Shown: in pieces, positions 12,022 through 25,478 of the stretch
Numbering within the stretch: position 1 is the stretch's first letter
How the letters are laid out: each line of letters begins with the position of its first letter
Assembly: GCA_013398955.1 (NCBI GenBank)
Contig: VWPU01002905.1
Coordinates: 19,614 to 83,613 of the forward strand
Reading direction: 5' to 3'
DNA: 64,000 nt
Source of the DNA: Callaeas wilsoni
Taxonomy: Eukaryota > Chordata > Aves > Passeriformes > Callaeidae
The notes under the pieces: generated by a model
Told to the model about the DNA's origin: nothing
The model's database searches: none
The model's input: the letters and a program-made list of their open reading frames with translations, nothing else
Translations under genes and position numbers: made by a program

Positions 12022-12057
12022 AAAGGGGCTGTAAATTCTGCCTGTGGAAGCCCCTTT
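12022..12057. repeat. hairpin with 9-base perfect arms
   Basis: AAAGGGGCT at 12022-12030 pairs with AGCCCCTTT at 12049-12057 across an 18-base loop. No T-tract or other element makes it a known structure. Confidence 0.8.
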
Positions 12058-15000
12058 CCAGACAAATGTGCAATCCAGGTGCTACAGAAATTTATTGTTC
12101 AGTGCAAATTATTAAAACCAGAAAATTGCTTTATTACTTTGACAGTCTTGTATTTGAAGTTGTTAATACCCAGGAAAAAAATGCAACAGAGATTTAAAAT
12201 GGAATTACATGGTACAAACTAAATTCTAAATCTGACCAGATGGGATATTTGGGAGGTAACCATTTTAAATCTCCCTTTCCCTGTTGTTTTAAGAGCTTGA
12301 TGGGCTGGAGAAGATAGCTAAAGTGATTGACAGATGTATCAACATCAGAGAATATATCCACATCCTCCTCTGTTACATCAATCCTACAGAATTAGCAATG
12401 GCAATTCAGCTTTTAATTGTGATACCTAGAAGGCTGTAGCAAAAGACTTTAGTGAGTGCTGTGCATATGAAAAATAGAAGAAAAGAAAATTAATAAGATG
12501 GCTGTAAGCACTGTGGGCATTGTGTAAGCATTAGTTGCATCCCAAAACCCAAGAAAACAGCAGTGAGTTTGAACAGCTACATTTAAATCTGTTTTTTGAC
12601 CTTTTCTTAAACAGATAAGGAAGTTCTAGTATTAAATAAAAATGAACCTTGTCTCTCCATCTGAACTGAGACTCAGAATAACAATAAAAAGCCCACGTGA
12701 ATTCATTAGGAAGGAGGCTGAGTAAAATTTCCTGACAAAATAGACACTCTTCACCTTGTACATTTCTAATATATTCAATGAACAGTTGCAACTAAAAGAT
12801 AAGCGTAGGCTTATCCCAAAATGTGTCTTTAATTGTTATCCTCCTCTTTTCATATACCTTAGTGCTCCCTTTTTTATTGTTTCCTTACTGTGTTGTTCAC
12901 ATAAACAGGAACTAAGAAATGAAGACACCCACCTTCTCGAGCTGTATTGTGCCAAACGATGCTCTTTCTTCCTGAAAAAAAGCATTTATACAGAAAAACA
13001 TCTTGTTTTTCTTCACCTTAGCTCATAAAACCTGTGTGCACCTGGGTAATATGACCTTTAGTGAAGTGACTAAAGAGAGGAGAGTGGTGAGGATGAGGAC
13101 TAGGAGGAAATAGCAGGAAATGTAGCTAAGGACTGCAGCTACGTGTGAAGCCTCCAGGTCCATTCTTATTTTATTCTATATAAGAAATGCTCAGTCCCTC
13201 TATTAAAATTCTTATAGGCACCACAGCACTAAAATGGTTGTGGTACTTTGAAGTTTGACTTAATTAATACAACTATAATTTGCTTCCAAGCAAGTACTAG
13301 CATTGACAGCTAAAGCTACCATAGAGAGCAATACCTAGGAAATGCTTTGAGACATCCTTTTTGTTACTCTTTTAATCATTCTAAAAAGAATCTTCTGTTC
13401 ACCCCCAAATTACAGGCTTCAGAAAGTAAAATTGCTTAATTTCTTGATGGCTAATCTCTTTCCTGGGCTTTCAAACCATAATAAGGCTTTATTTATAAAT
13501 TACCATATCTTGTATGTATGGTAAGAGCAGAAAAAGAGCCTCATGTGCTCTTATGTGGATTCTGCAGCACACCCAATCAAGACATCATTGTTTGCACACT
13601 CTTTCTTATAAAACCTTATCTTACAGTTCTAATTTAAATGACCAGCGCTTAAAAAAAACACTAAAGGAAACTTTCAAATTACGCTGATTAAGCTGACAAG
13701 CCTGCTTTTTCTATTGATCTGAAAAATATTTCCTTGTGTTTGAGGAGCGCGGGCAGGCAGCAGCTCCCGGGGAGCAGCCCTGGGAGCACAGCCCTGCGGC
13801 TGCTGGGGCTCAGCTACCTCCACAGCACAGGAAAGCAGCTGTGACTCAGCCCTCTCTCCTTGCTTGCTACTTTTAGCTTAGGGGAAGAGTGTAAATTAGT
13901 CCCTCTTATTGTCCTTCCTGGAGCTGGTTTTTGTCCCTCTTGGTAAGCAGTCTGGGATGGCAGTTTAGCGCTGCCATAAACAAGCGCTTCTCAGCTGACA
14001 AAAGGTACTCCTTCGCTGAACACAAAGTAAGCCTGTTTCTCATGCAAGTTTCCATGAAAAGTAATTTTTTAAAAATGACTTGTATTTAATTTCCTTTGGC
14101 TGTTTTACTAATAATGCCGTTTGATTGAGTAAATAGACTCCTTCAAATTTTTCATTGAAACAGAAGAAATGTTCCTTCCCCAGCATGTATTTAATAACCG
14201 TTCTGCCCCCTTAAGATGTCATTTAGTGTCATTTACAGTCTACTGCTCAAATCCCTTGGAAATAGTAAAGCAGGGGTTGGATATTTACTTTTCACTGGTT
14301 TTAAATAAAGCCTTGTTTAATCCCTAAGTGAAAGACTCAGCCTTCTTCTTGAGGAGAAGGAGCTGATAATAACTGTGAATGTGTAACTTCTGTGTCACTT
14401 AAAAAGATCTTCACTACTCGCCTTGGCACCTTCACTATTTCTCTTGCTGTAGGTGTGTAACGGGTGTGGAAAATCATTTGCCAGTCAGCCAGATTGCTAC
14501 ATGGTTTGACTGCAAGTAATCTAAACCAAAGATATTTAATTTTGGGGCAGCAGGTAGGAACCACCATAAACATAAAGCTCTTTAATGTGTATATGTTTTG
14601 AGCTAAGTCTCTCACCCCAGGAAGATCAGAAGACAGTCGGTGGCCCAGATCGATTAAACACGTTTTATTTGGAAGAGGTGTCACAGTGCCTCTCCTTTCC
14701 CAGCCTAACAGAACAGTTGGCAACCTTTCAGTGGCATAAAGAGATCTTTTGAAACCCACACGCCCACATAAACTCCCAACATCTTTGATTTAAAGGAATC
14801 ATGTTATAAAAGAGAATAGGGTGCACATGGTTTCATAATATTTTCCCTCTGATTCCTCTTACCCCAAAACAATTCCATCTGCAAATACATTTTGATAACT
14901 AACACATTTTCATATTACCTCAAGCAGAGGGGAACCAGCATTCTTTATGACCTTGGATTTGCTTTTTGGCACTTACATTACTGAGAACATGCTCATTAGA

Positions 15001-18000
15001 ACTCCAGTCAACTCATCCCACTCCTCCCCAGCCTAAAGTCATTAAACTTTAACACAGAGGCACATTTCCCAGAAACAGTATTATGACCAAATATCTAATT
15101 TAAATTGAAAATAGAAGAGCTGGATTCAAAAATTCATGTTAAAGAAACCTCAGCATGAAAGGATAGCCAATAAGAAAAGCAATTTACTAAAATTAGCCAA
15201 GACCCTGTATGCATTCATGTTCAGAGGCTGATTTTACAAGTACCAAAATGCTCACAGAAAGGGAGCCATAGCTACAATGCAAAATAACCCTGTCCCATGG
15301 AGACTGAGTAAAAGCAGGAGGATTTGTTTGTGTGTGTGGGCCCAAAATCATCATTTAGGGACAGCTCCAGCTGGCTTCAAAGTGTTTCACATCCAAGCAG
15401 TGGAAGGCATGCCTATATTTATTATATTAGTTCTTTTTATATAGCTGTGTCCTGGAGTGCTCTACAGAATGGCGATAAAGAGTAAATTAATAGAGTAAAA
15501 AAACTTAATATTAGTGGGATGAAGAGAAATAAGAACTGTAGGCAGAGGAGAAGGCAGGGATATGTTTAGGAATGGGTTAGAGAGCCAGTGAGGTGGAAAG
15601 AAAGAGGGAGGCTACTTTCAGCCAGTGCATGTCAAGAAGGAATGAACTAACAGCGGTAAGAGATCTTATGTGGCAAAGCAGATAAAATCATGCAGAAAAT
15701 ACAGAATAAAAGAGAGGATATAGATGGAGGCAGACCCTGGGAGAAACAGGAGAATCACCTCAGAGGATTAGGGAAACAAAAAATTAGAACTGAGTGGCAT
15801 TTGGTATTTCTCTGAAGCTGTCTCTTAAAAGAACTGCTCTTAAGAAGCCCCTTCTTTAAACAGACCAAGGCCACATCCTGATCTAATTTTCACTTCTTCT
15901 CTTGTGTAATTTCCACTGAATCTCATGGAATTCTATGCTTACAAAATATCAAAAATTGATCTGAAGCCTCTATGAAGCCACTAGAAATATTTTGAATTTC
16001 TAAAACTGAGACTGCAATTATCTGTTCACTTGTTTCTCAAGGAAAAGGAAACAAAACATCTAAAAACTTTATTGATATTCTAAAAGAAATTAGTGTAAAA
16101 GGCAAAAGTAATCTCTTTTAAGTGATTCTTTCATTGAATTATGTTCATTCCTGAAGCCTCCATTATCTGTCCATTCAGATGATTTTTGGAAGCATTTCTA
16201 TATGCAAATAACATCGAGTGGAAATCCCAATGCCTGCATTACCAAGGAAATGATTAAGGGCCAAGCTAAAAGCAAATTCTTCCCAAGCTTGCATTTCCAT
16301 TACCTTTAGGTTTGCAGCCTTAGGAGGGAGGCTGGAGCCCGGATTCAGGTGCTGAGCACTGTGGTGCTCCTGTCACTCTCAAAACTTGCCAGCAAGTTGT
16401 CAGGTCAGTTCAGGGTTTGCATCAGCCTTCTTGCCTCAAAATAAAATATGGATCTTCATAACCTAGCCAGTTCCTCCCATCAGGGGAAATATAACCTTTA
16501 AACCTACATATTAACTGTGTGGCAACATGCTTTGCAATTTTCTTCTAAGCATTGTAATTAAAAACATTCAGCATTTGTTTCATCTGACATAACACATTCA
16601 GCAAAGTACAACAGCATAGGCACATCTGTATATTTGCATACCAAAAAAGTCTAAAAATACTTGTATAAAAGACAAAAGGTAGCTTTTGAATACATGGCCC
16701 AGTCCTAGCTTCAATTATACGTTTCAGCATAGGGTATTATGGTCTTGTTTTTAGCTACATGTGTGTGACTACCTAATTACAAAGCAATGCTTTTAAACAA
16801 ATGGCCTGAGTCCAGCATTCACAAAGGGCCACATGAGGATTACCACTGTTAAACAGAATGGAACTGAGCTGCTTCGAAAGCTTCTTGGAATAAGAATCTT
16901 GCTCAAACTTTATTTTGTCTGTTTCTCTCTATATGGAAGAAAAATATGGTAAAATCCAGGCTGGCAATCTCAAATTGGCTTTTGAGATATATACCATTAA
17001 TTTAATGATTAAAATAAAATTCTTGACTGCAAGGAGGGAATGATGATAGTGTAGTTAGGCTTCTCAGCCTGTTACATGGAATGTCTGACAAATGTTGGCT
17101 TCAGTATAAACAGGATGATACCATAAATTTGCACTGTTGGATGTGTGCAGAACTGATTAAGTTCATAGGATGTGTCTTAAGAGATTTATTAGTTTAAAAG
17201 ATGCAAAACAATCGTATTACTCTGTCAGTGTCTGGTAACCTAGACATCTGAATGCCAGGTTTTCATCTCACAACCTCTGATCTAAGGAATAGTTGTGCCT
17301 GTTCCAATGTATTCTTGAGATGGACATCTACTTATCTAACCCAAGGGAGGACCTCAGCGTAGCTGTAAATGCGAATCACCTTCCTTCCTGAGAGCCTGAC
17401 AAAATAAAGCACATTGCAAATATTTAAATAAAGAGTTTGGGGGGTTTTTTTCCCATGTGTTTTATCTTTTCACTTTCATCTGTGAGGTATCCACTTTTGA
17501 CTGCAGCATATCTGAAGATCCTTTATTATTTATGAATATCAGTGAGTTGAGAGTATCTCTCAGGAGGGAGGGAGAGAATCAATAGCCTAACATTTGAAGT
17601 ACATCTTTCACATTTGAGATTACAGAGGATGACTCACAGCGGGTGAACCACACGGTTAATGTCTGGCAGCCGAGAGCATTTTTTATTACCTGAGCTCTCA
17701 GGAGAGTGTGGGAGGGAGCATTATGCACCAGGGCCACCTACAACATGCATCCAGCCTTCAGACCACGATTTTTCCTTTATGAGGACTAAAACCTGGATGC
17801 CTCATGTGATCCCAGGGCTGTTCCAGTTCTGCTGCGAGAGGTTTATGGCAAGCAGAAAGCTGAAAACTCTCCCGGGGACATCTGGATCATTTCAGTTTAC
17901 CTGGCTGTCATTTCTGAAGCATCACTGGACTTATTCTTTTGATTATCACCCTAAATTGGCAGTCTTGAAGATCCATTTAGACACGTTACTTGGAGATTTC

Positions 18001-18058
18001 AAGATGAAAAGCAGGCGCCTACTGTAAGGCCTGCTAAAGCCAGCATGAATCCTTCTAC

Positions 18059-18076
18059 GTTGACGTTAACGTCAAC
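18059..18076. promoter_or_regulatory. 18-base perfect palindrome with two TGACGT half-sites
   Basis: GTTGACGTTAACGTCAAC is its own reverse complement. It holds TGACGT and ACGTCA facing each other across two bases, plus a central GTTAAC. TGACGT is the core half-site of CREB/ATF-type bZIP proteins, so an inverted-repeat binding site is possible. Two CpGs persist in otherwise CpG-poor DNA. Confidence 0.5.
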
Positions 18077-18189
18077 AGACTTCGGATCAGGACATAAAAC
18101 TATTATTCCTACTTACTTTTTCTTTTTATTAAAGGGCTTTTTCAAGCAAAACGCTTTGCCTTGTGCTTAATTTGAAGTGGATGTGAGTC

Positions 18190-18330
18190 TTTAAACTCTT
18201 GCAGTTTGCAGTGGGTGCGCTCGGTGCGGCATTCACTCCGTCCTGTGCCGCGGTTTGGTGAGCTGGTGGGGCTGTGCAGGTGAGAGGTGGCTCGCAGCAG
18301 CTCCCTGTGTGCAAGCGTGCATCTGTGCAT
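18190..18330. other. short GC- and CpG-richer patch
   Basis: Several CpGs cluster here (GCGCTCGGTGCGG and GCCGCGG words) about 115 bases after the palindrome. The patch is too short for a standard CpG island. No reading frame is convincing. Confidence 0.4.
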
Positions 18331-19660
18331 GCTCTGACAGACTTACGGCTCAAGCACTGCCTTTTGAGCTTCTGAGGAATTTTCTCAGTACCGGGATTAC
18401 GCAAGAGTTGACTCCTGAGATTATTGGCAGGAAAGGGAGATAAAGTTCAAAAGTCATTTTAAGAGATTTAAATATAAATTTCCATAGAGGAGTATATTAT
18501 TTATCAACGAAAAGAAGTAAAAACAAGTCTCATTTCATACCCATATAATGGGTATTCTTTGCAGTAGAACTTAATAACTGAAAAGAAAATTACATTTTGA
18601 TGATCATGCTTTTATTTTTCCCCTGATGACTGTGATCAATGAAGCTGCTTTTTAAATAAGATATGCTTAATAAAAACTTCTTGTCAAGAATTAACTGATG
18701 TTAATGGCATTGGTGTCACTGTTTGTCTAGATGACCAAAACTTTCTGAGTTTTGTTTACAAAATGTTTACAAAGTTTTCGTAAGAACTCAGGTATGGAGT
18801 TTTTCAAAGTCTAGACAGATTTTAATGCTAAATATGTAATGAAATGATTTGTGGTTATAGGCTGTTCTTTAATGGCTGTTCAACTTTAAAAATGAACATT
18901 TAGATTTATTTAGTTGATCCAGTGTTTTAATAGAGTATATATATATATATATACATACTAGTATATATTAGTGAAGACAAGTGAATATGACGTTTCCACA
19001 TTGAAAGTGGTAAATAGTATTATTGCATTGCCAATATATCTAATTAAAATAGCAGATTATTTAGTGGCCACTGGAAAAGAAGTGTATTCTTATCTCTGCA
19101 TCTCATGATACCTCTCTAATAGACAGGAAAATTAATGCAAGTATTTGTAATGTTTCCAGAGAAAATCAGAGGCAGAGTTCTCAATACCTACCAGAAATAT
19201 TCCCAGAATATATTCTAACAGGAATAGAACAATATCTTCCCAGTTTATTACCATAGTTAAAATATGTAAGCAAGATGTATAGAACCAATTTTCCAAAAAA
19301 TGTCAGTCATAGTTCAGCAAAAAATTGTTTTCTGATTTAAAGAGATGTGCTCATGTACTACCAGAGGGCATTCTTTACACTGAGTGCCCATGAAATTGTC
19401 AAATGTTTTGAGTAACTTCTCTGAACATAAATCCTCTGTCACTACTCTCACTGGCTACAGTTGTACCTCAAGCTAGTAGCACTCTTGCCCACAAATGGAC
19501 TGAATGAAAAATATATTAAAGGACATTATAAAGTCCAACTTTTAATTTAGTTTCTTTGGATGACTCATGATAATTTGAAGTCTTTAAATCTAAAGTAGAT
19601 GGTGTTCTAAGAGACATTATAGCTCGACAATTATGAGCACAAAGTAAGAACTCCTGGGTG
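18331..19660. other. AT-rich non-coding stretch
   Basis: Apart from the TA repeat near 18936-18953, nothing is recognised. No frame is supportable. Confidence 0.6.
18936..18953 (+). repeat. (TA)n microsatellite
   Basis: Nine TA units are followed by imperfect TA-rich sequence (CATACTAGTATATATTAG). Confidence 0.9.
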
Positions 19661-19739
19661 ATGTTCTTTGGCCTGTGGGAGGCATGAAGTTGGAGTAGAT
19701 GATGGTAATTGCTCCTTTAGCTGCCACATCTATGAATCT
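19661..19739 (+). mobile_element. ancient CR1-type LINE 3' end
   Basis: The order of words TTCTTTGGCCTGTG, then GGAGTAGATGATGGTAAT, then GCTCCTTTAG, then ATCTATGAATCTA matches the typical 3' end of old amniote CR1 elements. Those elements end in ATCTATGAATCT repeats after a GGTCCCTTCTGGC-like segment. It is diverged and lacks any reverse-transcriptase frame, so it is a 5'-truncated fossil. The upstream limit is unclear. Confidence 0.65.
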
Positions 19740-22700
19740 AAAGTACCTTTTCCATAATCCTGAGGGGAAGGAAGAATAGATGGTCATCAAGGAACAGTGG
19801 TTTCTGTTAATGCAGCCTTCTAGCTACCATTTCTGACAGCAGCTCTCTGTACAGAGATCACCATTCTGCTCTTTTCCATCAAGCATAGAAGTGATTAAAA
19901 ACTTTCAGAAATACTTGTATAAGGTGATATTCAGGATACTGACTTTAGCTAAATGATAGTTAGGGTAGGTTACACCCCAATATCACTCAATCTTTTCATT
20001 TTACAGCTCTACCTAAAAGTCATTTTGCCATAGGAAGCAGGCTGTATAGTGCTGATGATTTATTCAAAGGAGCTCACTCTCAGTCCCTTGGGGCTGTCCT
20101 CCAGCATATTTCCCTAACCAATTTCATGTTTCATGTTTTTTATTCCATTTCAAATCTTTCTCCCTCTTTACATCTCTTATCAGGAAAGGATCAAATTTTC
20201 TCACCTTGAAACAAGCTTGTTCTACTCTTTGGAGCAATCATGGGAGATAGAGACGCATCATTTAGATATTCTTATAGGTAATCAGGAAGGTAATTGCCAG
20301 ATCAGCTGCCACTGCAGATTTCTCTTCAAATGCAATCTTAATTCAAAAAAGAAGGAACTCCCTGACCTCTGCAAAATTAATAATGTCCAAAATCCACTTA
20401 GAAACTCCTCAGTCTTCATATAGGGGTTTCTCAGATTTCAGCCTTTCTAGAAAAACAGGTAATATTCAATTTCCTTCCTCCCACTCATTCTTAAATCTTT
20501 GGAGATGAATGTGAAGCCATCTTGGAGTCATTCCATTTCAGTCCTATCTGAATTTCTGCCTCTGGTTTCTACACTGCAGCGCACTTCTTAACCTTCACTT
20601 TTTGAATTTCTTACTTTACTATGGATCAAGTATCCCAAAAAAGCTGCCATTAAAGAGCATCATTAATTCAGGTGATGGAGATGTGGCTGTTGCAGCCACA
20701 TGAAGTTCTAGACAGCATCCCTGCTGTAGAGCTTCCCTGCCAGGGAATTCATCTGTTATGACACTTCGATACAGTGATGGGGTATATAGACACATTTCTA
20801 ACTCTTGCTTCTGAGTATAACTTCTATTTAAGGATATTTAACTTTTCATTATAAATGTATCCATTCTGGCTTAATTTCTTCCTTTCCTCTTCTGTGTCCC
20901 TTACTCAAAACATTCTGTAGGAAATTTTGTATAATCCCCTGTTTCTCTCTGCTTCATTGAAAACTGTCTTCCTCCCAGCATCCCACAGTGAGTCCGATAT
21001 CCCTTTAGGCAATGATCCCTTTTCATTTTCCTGGTGTTCTGGAGAGAGTTTCATCCCTCGGGCCACCTTGGTGGGTTCCACCCCGGGATAATCGTTCTGC
21101 TCAGGGCGTGGCTGGGTGGCCCAAGCAGGTGTTCTTCATTCCCCAGCTCCTTTGGCTTTCTCCACCCGTGGTCAGTTCCAGCACCTGTGCAGTGCCTTTG
21201 TGTTTAATGTGATTAAAGCCTGTAGTTGGATAACCCAACATCAAGGAAATTTAATTCGGTATTCCAGGCAAAGCTGGGGGGGAGCATGGAGATGCAGGAT
21301 GTGGCATTAGCAATGATAATGAAGGAAGAAGGGAGCAAGCAGTGGGAGAGGTTTATTGTGTAGGTGGGAAGTAGTATTGATGTTTTTTCTCATCCTGTAA
21401 CAACAGGAACTGAGGCAACTGCCAAGAGGCACCTAATGCCCCGTTCTGGCAGCCCAAGCAGAAAGACAAGAGGTTCACAGCTTGATTCCTTGCTTTTGGC
21501 AGCTCAAAAATGATAAATGAAACAGAAGTGCTCTGGAAAACAGCAAAGGCTTAATTAGGCATCGTTTACCCATGGCAGACAGGGGAGGTATGTACTTGCA
21601 GGCTTACAGTACTTTCCATGCTGCATTTCTTTATTAACCCTTTGTTCCTGCTGGAAAGTTTAAATTGCTTTTATTCTGCTCGGGTACCACAGTGAGGAGA
21701 CAGTTTTATTTTGTAAGTGACTCAAGTGGGTTTGAATAACTGCTCAGTTAATAGTTTGGAAACATGCTGGCAGGTTTTGAATTGTTTATTGTTTTTCTCT
21801 TTTGGTGATGCACAAATAGCTTGAACTCTTTGGGGAAGTACGACGAACCCATCAGCTGTGGAAGCAAAATACTGGAGATTCAGTCCTTGCCTTGCTCCTT
21901 CAGATGGAGAGATAAGAAAAATCTCTTTTGCCAGGAGATAAGTGAAGGGATGCAAGTGGGTGACTGCTCGGCTGACAAGTGAAATTCAGTGGAGGATCTG
22001 CTCTGCCAGCAGCTGAGGAAATGGCTATGGCAGTTTGTCTTCTCAGTGACTTGTGGCTGCCCTCCACTGCATCCTGGCCAGCAGAGCAGCACCGGCACTG
22101 CTTGCTGCAGCATAAGGCAAGTCAAACCATGCCTTCAGCTGTCAAGGAAAGCTGCTTAAAATAGCCCTGATGGTTGTACCCTGCAACAGCTGAGGAGCAT
22201 CAGTCTGAGCCGTTCCCCTGACTCAGCCAAATGCAACAACGTGCTGGGGAGAAGGTTGGAGCTTTGCAGATCATCTGACCCACCACAGGCCAGTGGAAGA
22301 CAAACGTTCTTCCTTCAGATCTGTCTCACCTGCAGATAATAGCCTCTCTGAACTTTTTCCTTCTGGAAGACTGATAGGATTTACACTCTGTCTAATGTGA
22401 TATGACTTGTAGTATTTAATAATCTTAGAGAAAAAAAATGTGGTTTATTTATTTTTAAAAATATAGTTTATTAATCTGCAAAATTACAAACAAATCTACC
22501 TGACTACAGAAGAAAAAAGCAAAGTGATTTAGAACTTTTATTTGTAATCTATAGATTTGAGAATTTCTTTTGTTTTTCCTTAGCCACTTCATTATCCTAG
22601 ATATCGCTGACCAAAAACAAACCAGCATAGCTGCACCTTTTCCTGACCTCCTTGTAGTAAAATGGCAGTCTCCCAACAACTGTCAATTTGCAAACAAAGG

Positions 22701-24308
22701 TGAACAAGTAGTTCTTTAGCTGCCAGGCAGCTGATTTCAGGATGCTAAGTAATACTGGAGTGTCATGCTGCCTGTGACAGCCTCATTTAGAAATGGAGGC
22801 AGGCAGCAGCTCCAGAGACAGCAAAAAGCCCCCCTGAGATCTACACGGACTTTTTAGGGGGCTCTGTTTCCTGCAGCATTCCCTATAAGAATTGTATTAA
22901 GCAATAACTTGTAAGGGCCGTCCAGAGCAGAGAAATCAGCATCTGTCCAAGGACACGAGAGGATGGGAAGCTGGCTTGTATCCTATTTCTGACCTTTTTC
23001 TGGGATTTTGGTCTCAATATCACCCAGCTTCAGACCAGTGTGATTTTGCTCAATGTCACTCAAGCTCTACTCCAGGTGCTGGGATCTGGGAAGCCAAGCA
23101 TTACCTCTGTACTGCCATTGTATTCCTATTTCCTGATTGACATCTTGCTGGTTTGTGCTTAGCTTGAATCTGCACTGGCCGGCTCAATCTCCTGGTGAGC
23201 CAAATAAGGCACTGAAATTCAGCTGCTTTGAAGGTTTGGCTGCAGGAGGTTCCCACTGTGCTGCACAGGGAACCACACTCACCAAAACATGCAGCTGGGG
23301 CCCTTGCCCAGCCTTAGAGCCAGAGCTGAGCAGTGCCTGAGCCAAAGGATTCCAGCCACACTGGAGGAATGCACACAAGGACCAGTGGGGCCACGTGCAC
23401 AGCCCCTTCTCACAGAGAACATGCTGGAAAGCTTTTCTTGATAGGACATCAATAGTGACAAACTCGTGAACATTCAATAAAAGTCCTGGGATCTCTTGTA
23501 AAATCTCTTCAGGGAATCAAATGCTGATTTTATCGCTTTTTTTTTCTCCTTAGGATGTGTCCTCACTTCTCTCACTTACACAAAAAGAACAATGTCCATA
23601 GCACTGACACACACTTGCAGTAAATTACTATTGATTTTATCAAATCACTCAGCTGCATTTCAGTGCCCAAGCAGCTATGGGGCCATTTACTGCTTCCTAT
23701 TGTGCATTCTGCATCAATGAGCACTGTGTGCTCCAAATGGTGTATTGTGGAAGAAAATGACTCTGAGTCCTGAAAATATAGTCAGTTTGTTAATTGGTAA
23801 AATGCATTCCTTATTGGCAATTGGTTCATGCCTCTCTCCACACCCCGGTGTCAGAATTTAATGAAAGGCTCTTCAAACAAAGAGGGAGGGGGCAAAGAGT
23901 CATGAAAACAATAGATGTATTGCACTATAAAAAAGAAAATTAATATTTTAAAATATTATGGAATAACGTCATTCATTCAACTCTAGTATGTCTCTGAACT
24001 GTCAGCATATTCTACTTCCCAGTTTATAGCCTGATCTAAAGTTATTCTTCAGTTTTTCTCTTTGTGCATTGAAAGGAATGTGTGTGTGTGGGTTCAATAT
24101 AGTACTTGGGTTGCACTTATGCACTCAGAAGTGATTTAATTCCAATAATCTGAAATGACAAGTACTGTATGGGTTTCCTCTGGGCATTAATAGGATTAAA
24201 TCAGAAGTCAGGTATATACTGACAGAGAGGCAGGAATTAAGGATCATAAAAATAACATTTGAAATGGTTCTTAAACTGATAGAAAGCTCAAGAAAAAGGT
24301 GCAAGGAA
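19740..24308. other. non-coding stretch
   Basis: No gene is supportable. GC-richer patches occur at about 21030-21200, 22000-22130 and 23160-23410, with overlapping chance frames on both strands. A weak hairpin pairs AGCCCCC near 22827 with GGGGGCT near 22857-22863. Confidence 0.5.
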
Positions 24309-24367
24309 GAACATTTAAGCAATGGGAACAAAGGAAATGTACTTTTAAAAAGTACATTTAAATGTTC
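24309..24367. repeat. nested inverted repeat
   Basis: An inner perfect palindrome at 24335-24359 has 12-base arms (AAATGTACTTTT and its complement) around a single A. It is flanked by a second pair of 9-base arms, GAACATTTA at 24309-24317 and TAAATGTTC at 24359-24367, which meets the inner arm at base 24359. The whole could form alternative hairpins. Confidence 0.85.
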
Positions 24368-25454
24368 ATTAAAAGAACTGAGGGTATGAACAGGTGAAAT
24401 AAAAATGGCAATGGACAGTTTTATGCCATCTGTTAATAGAGGAGACAAATGCCCTAGAGACTAGAAAGAGGTCACAGCAGTTCTGAGGTGCAAGAAAGGG
24501 AAGCAGCAAACACAAGAGAAAGACAGTGATGCATAAGTTTAACTTCAATTTTGGGATAAGGTTGGTAATTCTTCTTAGAGATCAAACACAGGAACCACCA
24601 AGAAAAGCAAGAAGACAAGTGCTTCAGGTTTCCTTCTCTTTCTTTCTCCTCAGTATTTGAGTTTTTCAGCTAAAATCTTCAATAAAATCATTAAAAATTA
24701 GATTCTTTCCCAATCCCTTAGTAGCAGGGAAATTTGTATAGAGTTAAGGAGGGGAATCGATAATTGAGCCCAATACCTAGGTGAAAAATTTGTCTCATAA
24801 ATAAAGATTCAGTCTTATTTCACTGAGGAAAGAAAACTGAAGGCCAAAGAGAACTAGTACCTCCTAAATGAGAAGGGACTCCATGAACATTAAAGTTATG
24901 TAAGGAACTGTCCTTTCATTTATAAGCATAAACTGAAAGCAGGACATCCAGGTGAACAGAGTCCACAGGAGCAAGGTAAGAATGGGTAAACAAGAAAATG
25001 TACACTTATGTGCAGGGAAAAATGAATAAATTCCTCATCTAGCATGGCTGCAAGAGAGATCTTGGGGAAAAAAGAATATTTCATGTAGGGAGGGATAATA
25101 AGTAGGGTAAAGACACACGAGGTTCAGGAGAGAAAAATGCAAGCAGTTCACCTTGGTGGGAAAGGATGTTGTTTGAGCTAGGAAATGTAAGTCTCTAATG
25201 TTGGAAGATTTCTTTCCAAGGTCTGGAGTTTGCACAAATTTGGCATCTTTCAAGATAAGACAGTAAATGCTGCTGCATCCTGTGACTGCTTTACAGGTTT
25301 TGAGACACTCAGTCTGTGTTTCCTCTCTGCCATTTCTGCACAGGCAGCTGAATAAATCTTATTCACCAGCACAAAAAGGAGGAGAAAAAGACAGGGGATA
25401 AAAGTTTAAAACCAAGTTGTGACATTGTGCAGGTTTTTAGTCTGTTTTAAAAGC
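24368..25454. other. purine-rich non-coding stretch
   Basis: The plus strand is rich in AG words such as GAAAG and AAGAAG, particularly around 24460-24640. A donor-like CAAG/GTAAGA occurs near 24976 but no frame supports an exon. Confidence 0.5.
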
Positions 25455-25478
25455 TTTTTTTTTTTTTTTTTTTTTTTT
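25455..25478 (+). repeat. poly(T) tract, 24 bases
   Basis: An uninterrupted T24 is present. It could be the reversed poly(A) tail of a minus-strand retrocopy, but no clear duplication or gene-like sequence follows on the right. Confidence 0.95.

Larger units (their letters stand above)
11511..18058. other. mostly featureless non-coding stretch
   Basis: No gene is supportable. Contents worth noting are a triplet of AATTGTTTG-type units at 11917-11956, a hairpin at 12022-12057, a GC-rich patch at about 13740-13850 and a purine-rich stretch around 15520-15780. A 140-codon minus-strand frame at 14337-14759 has no recognisable domain. Confidence 0.5.

Noticed and set aside
14337..14759. 140-codon minus-strand frame
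   Set aside because: No recognisable motif, signal peptide or coding composition, and the flanks give no splice support.
25455..25478. T24 as the tail of a processed pseudogene
   Set aside because: No gene-like sequence follows on the minus strand and no flanking duplication was found.
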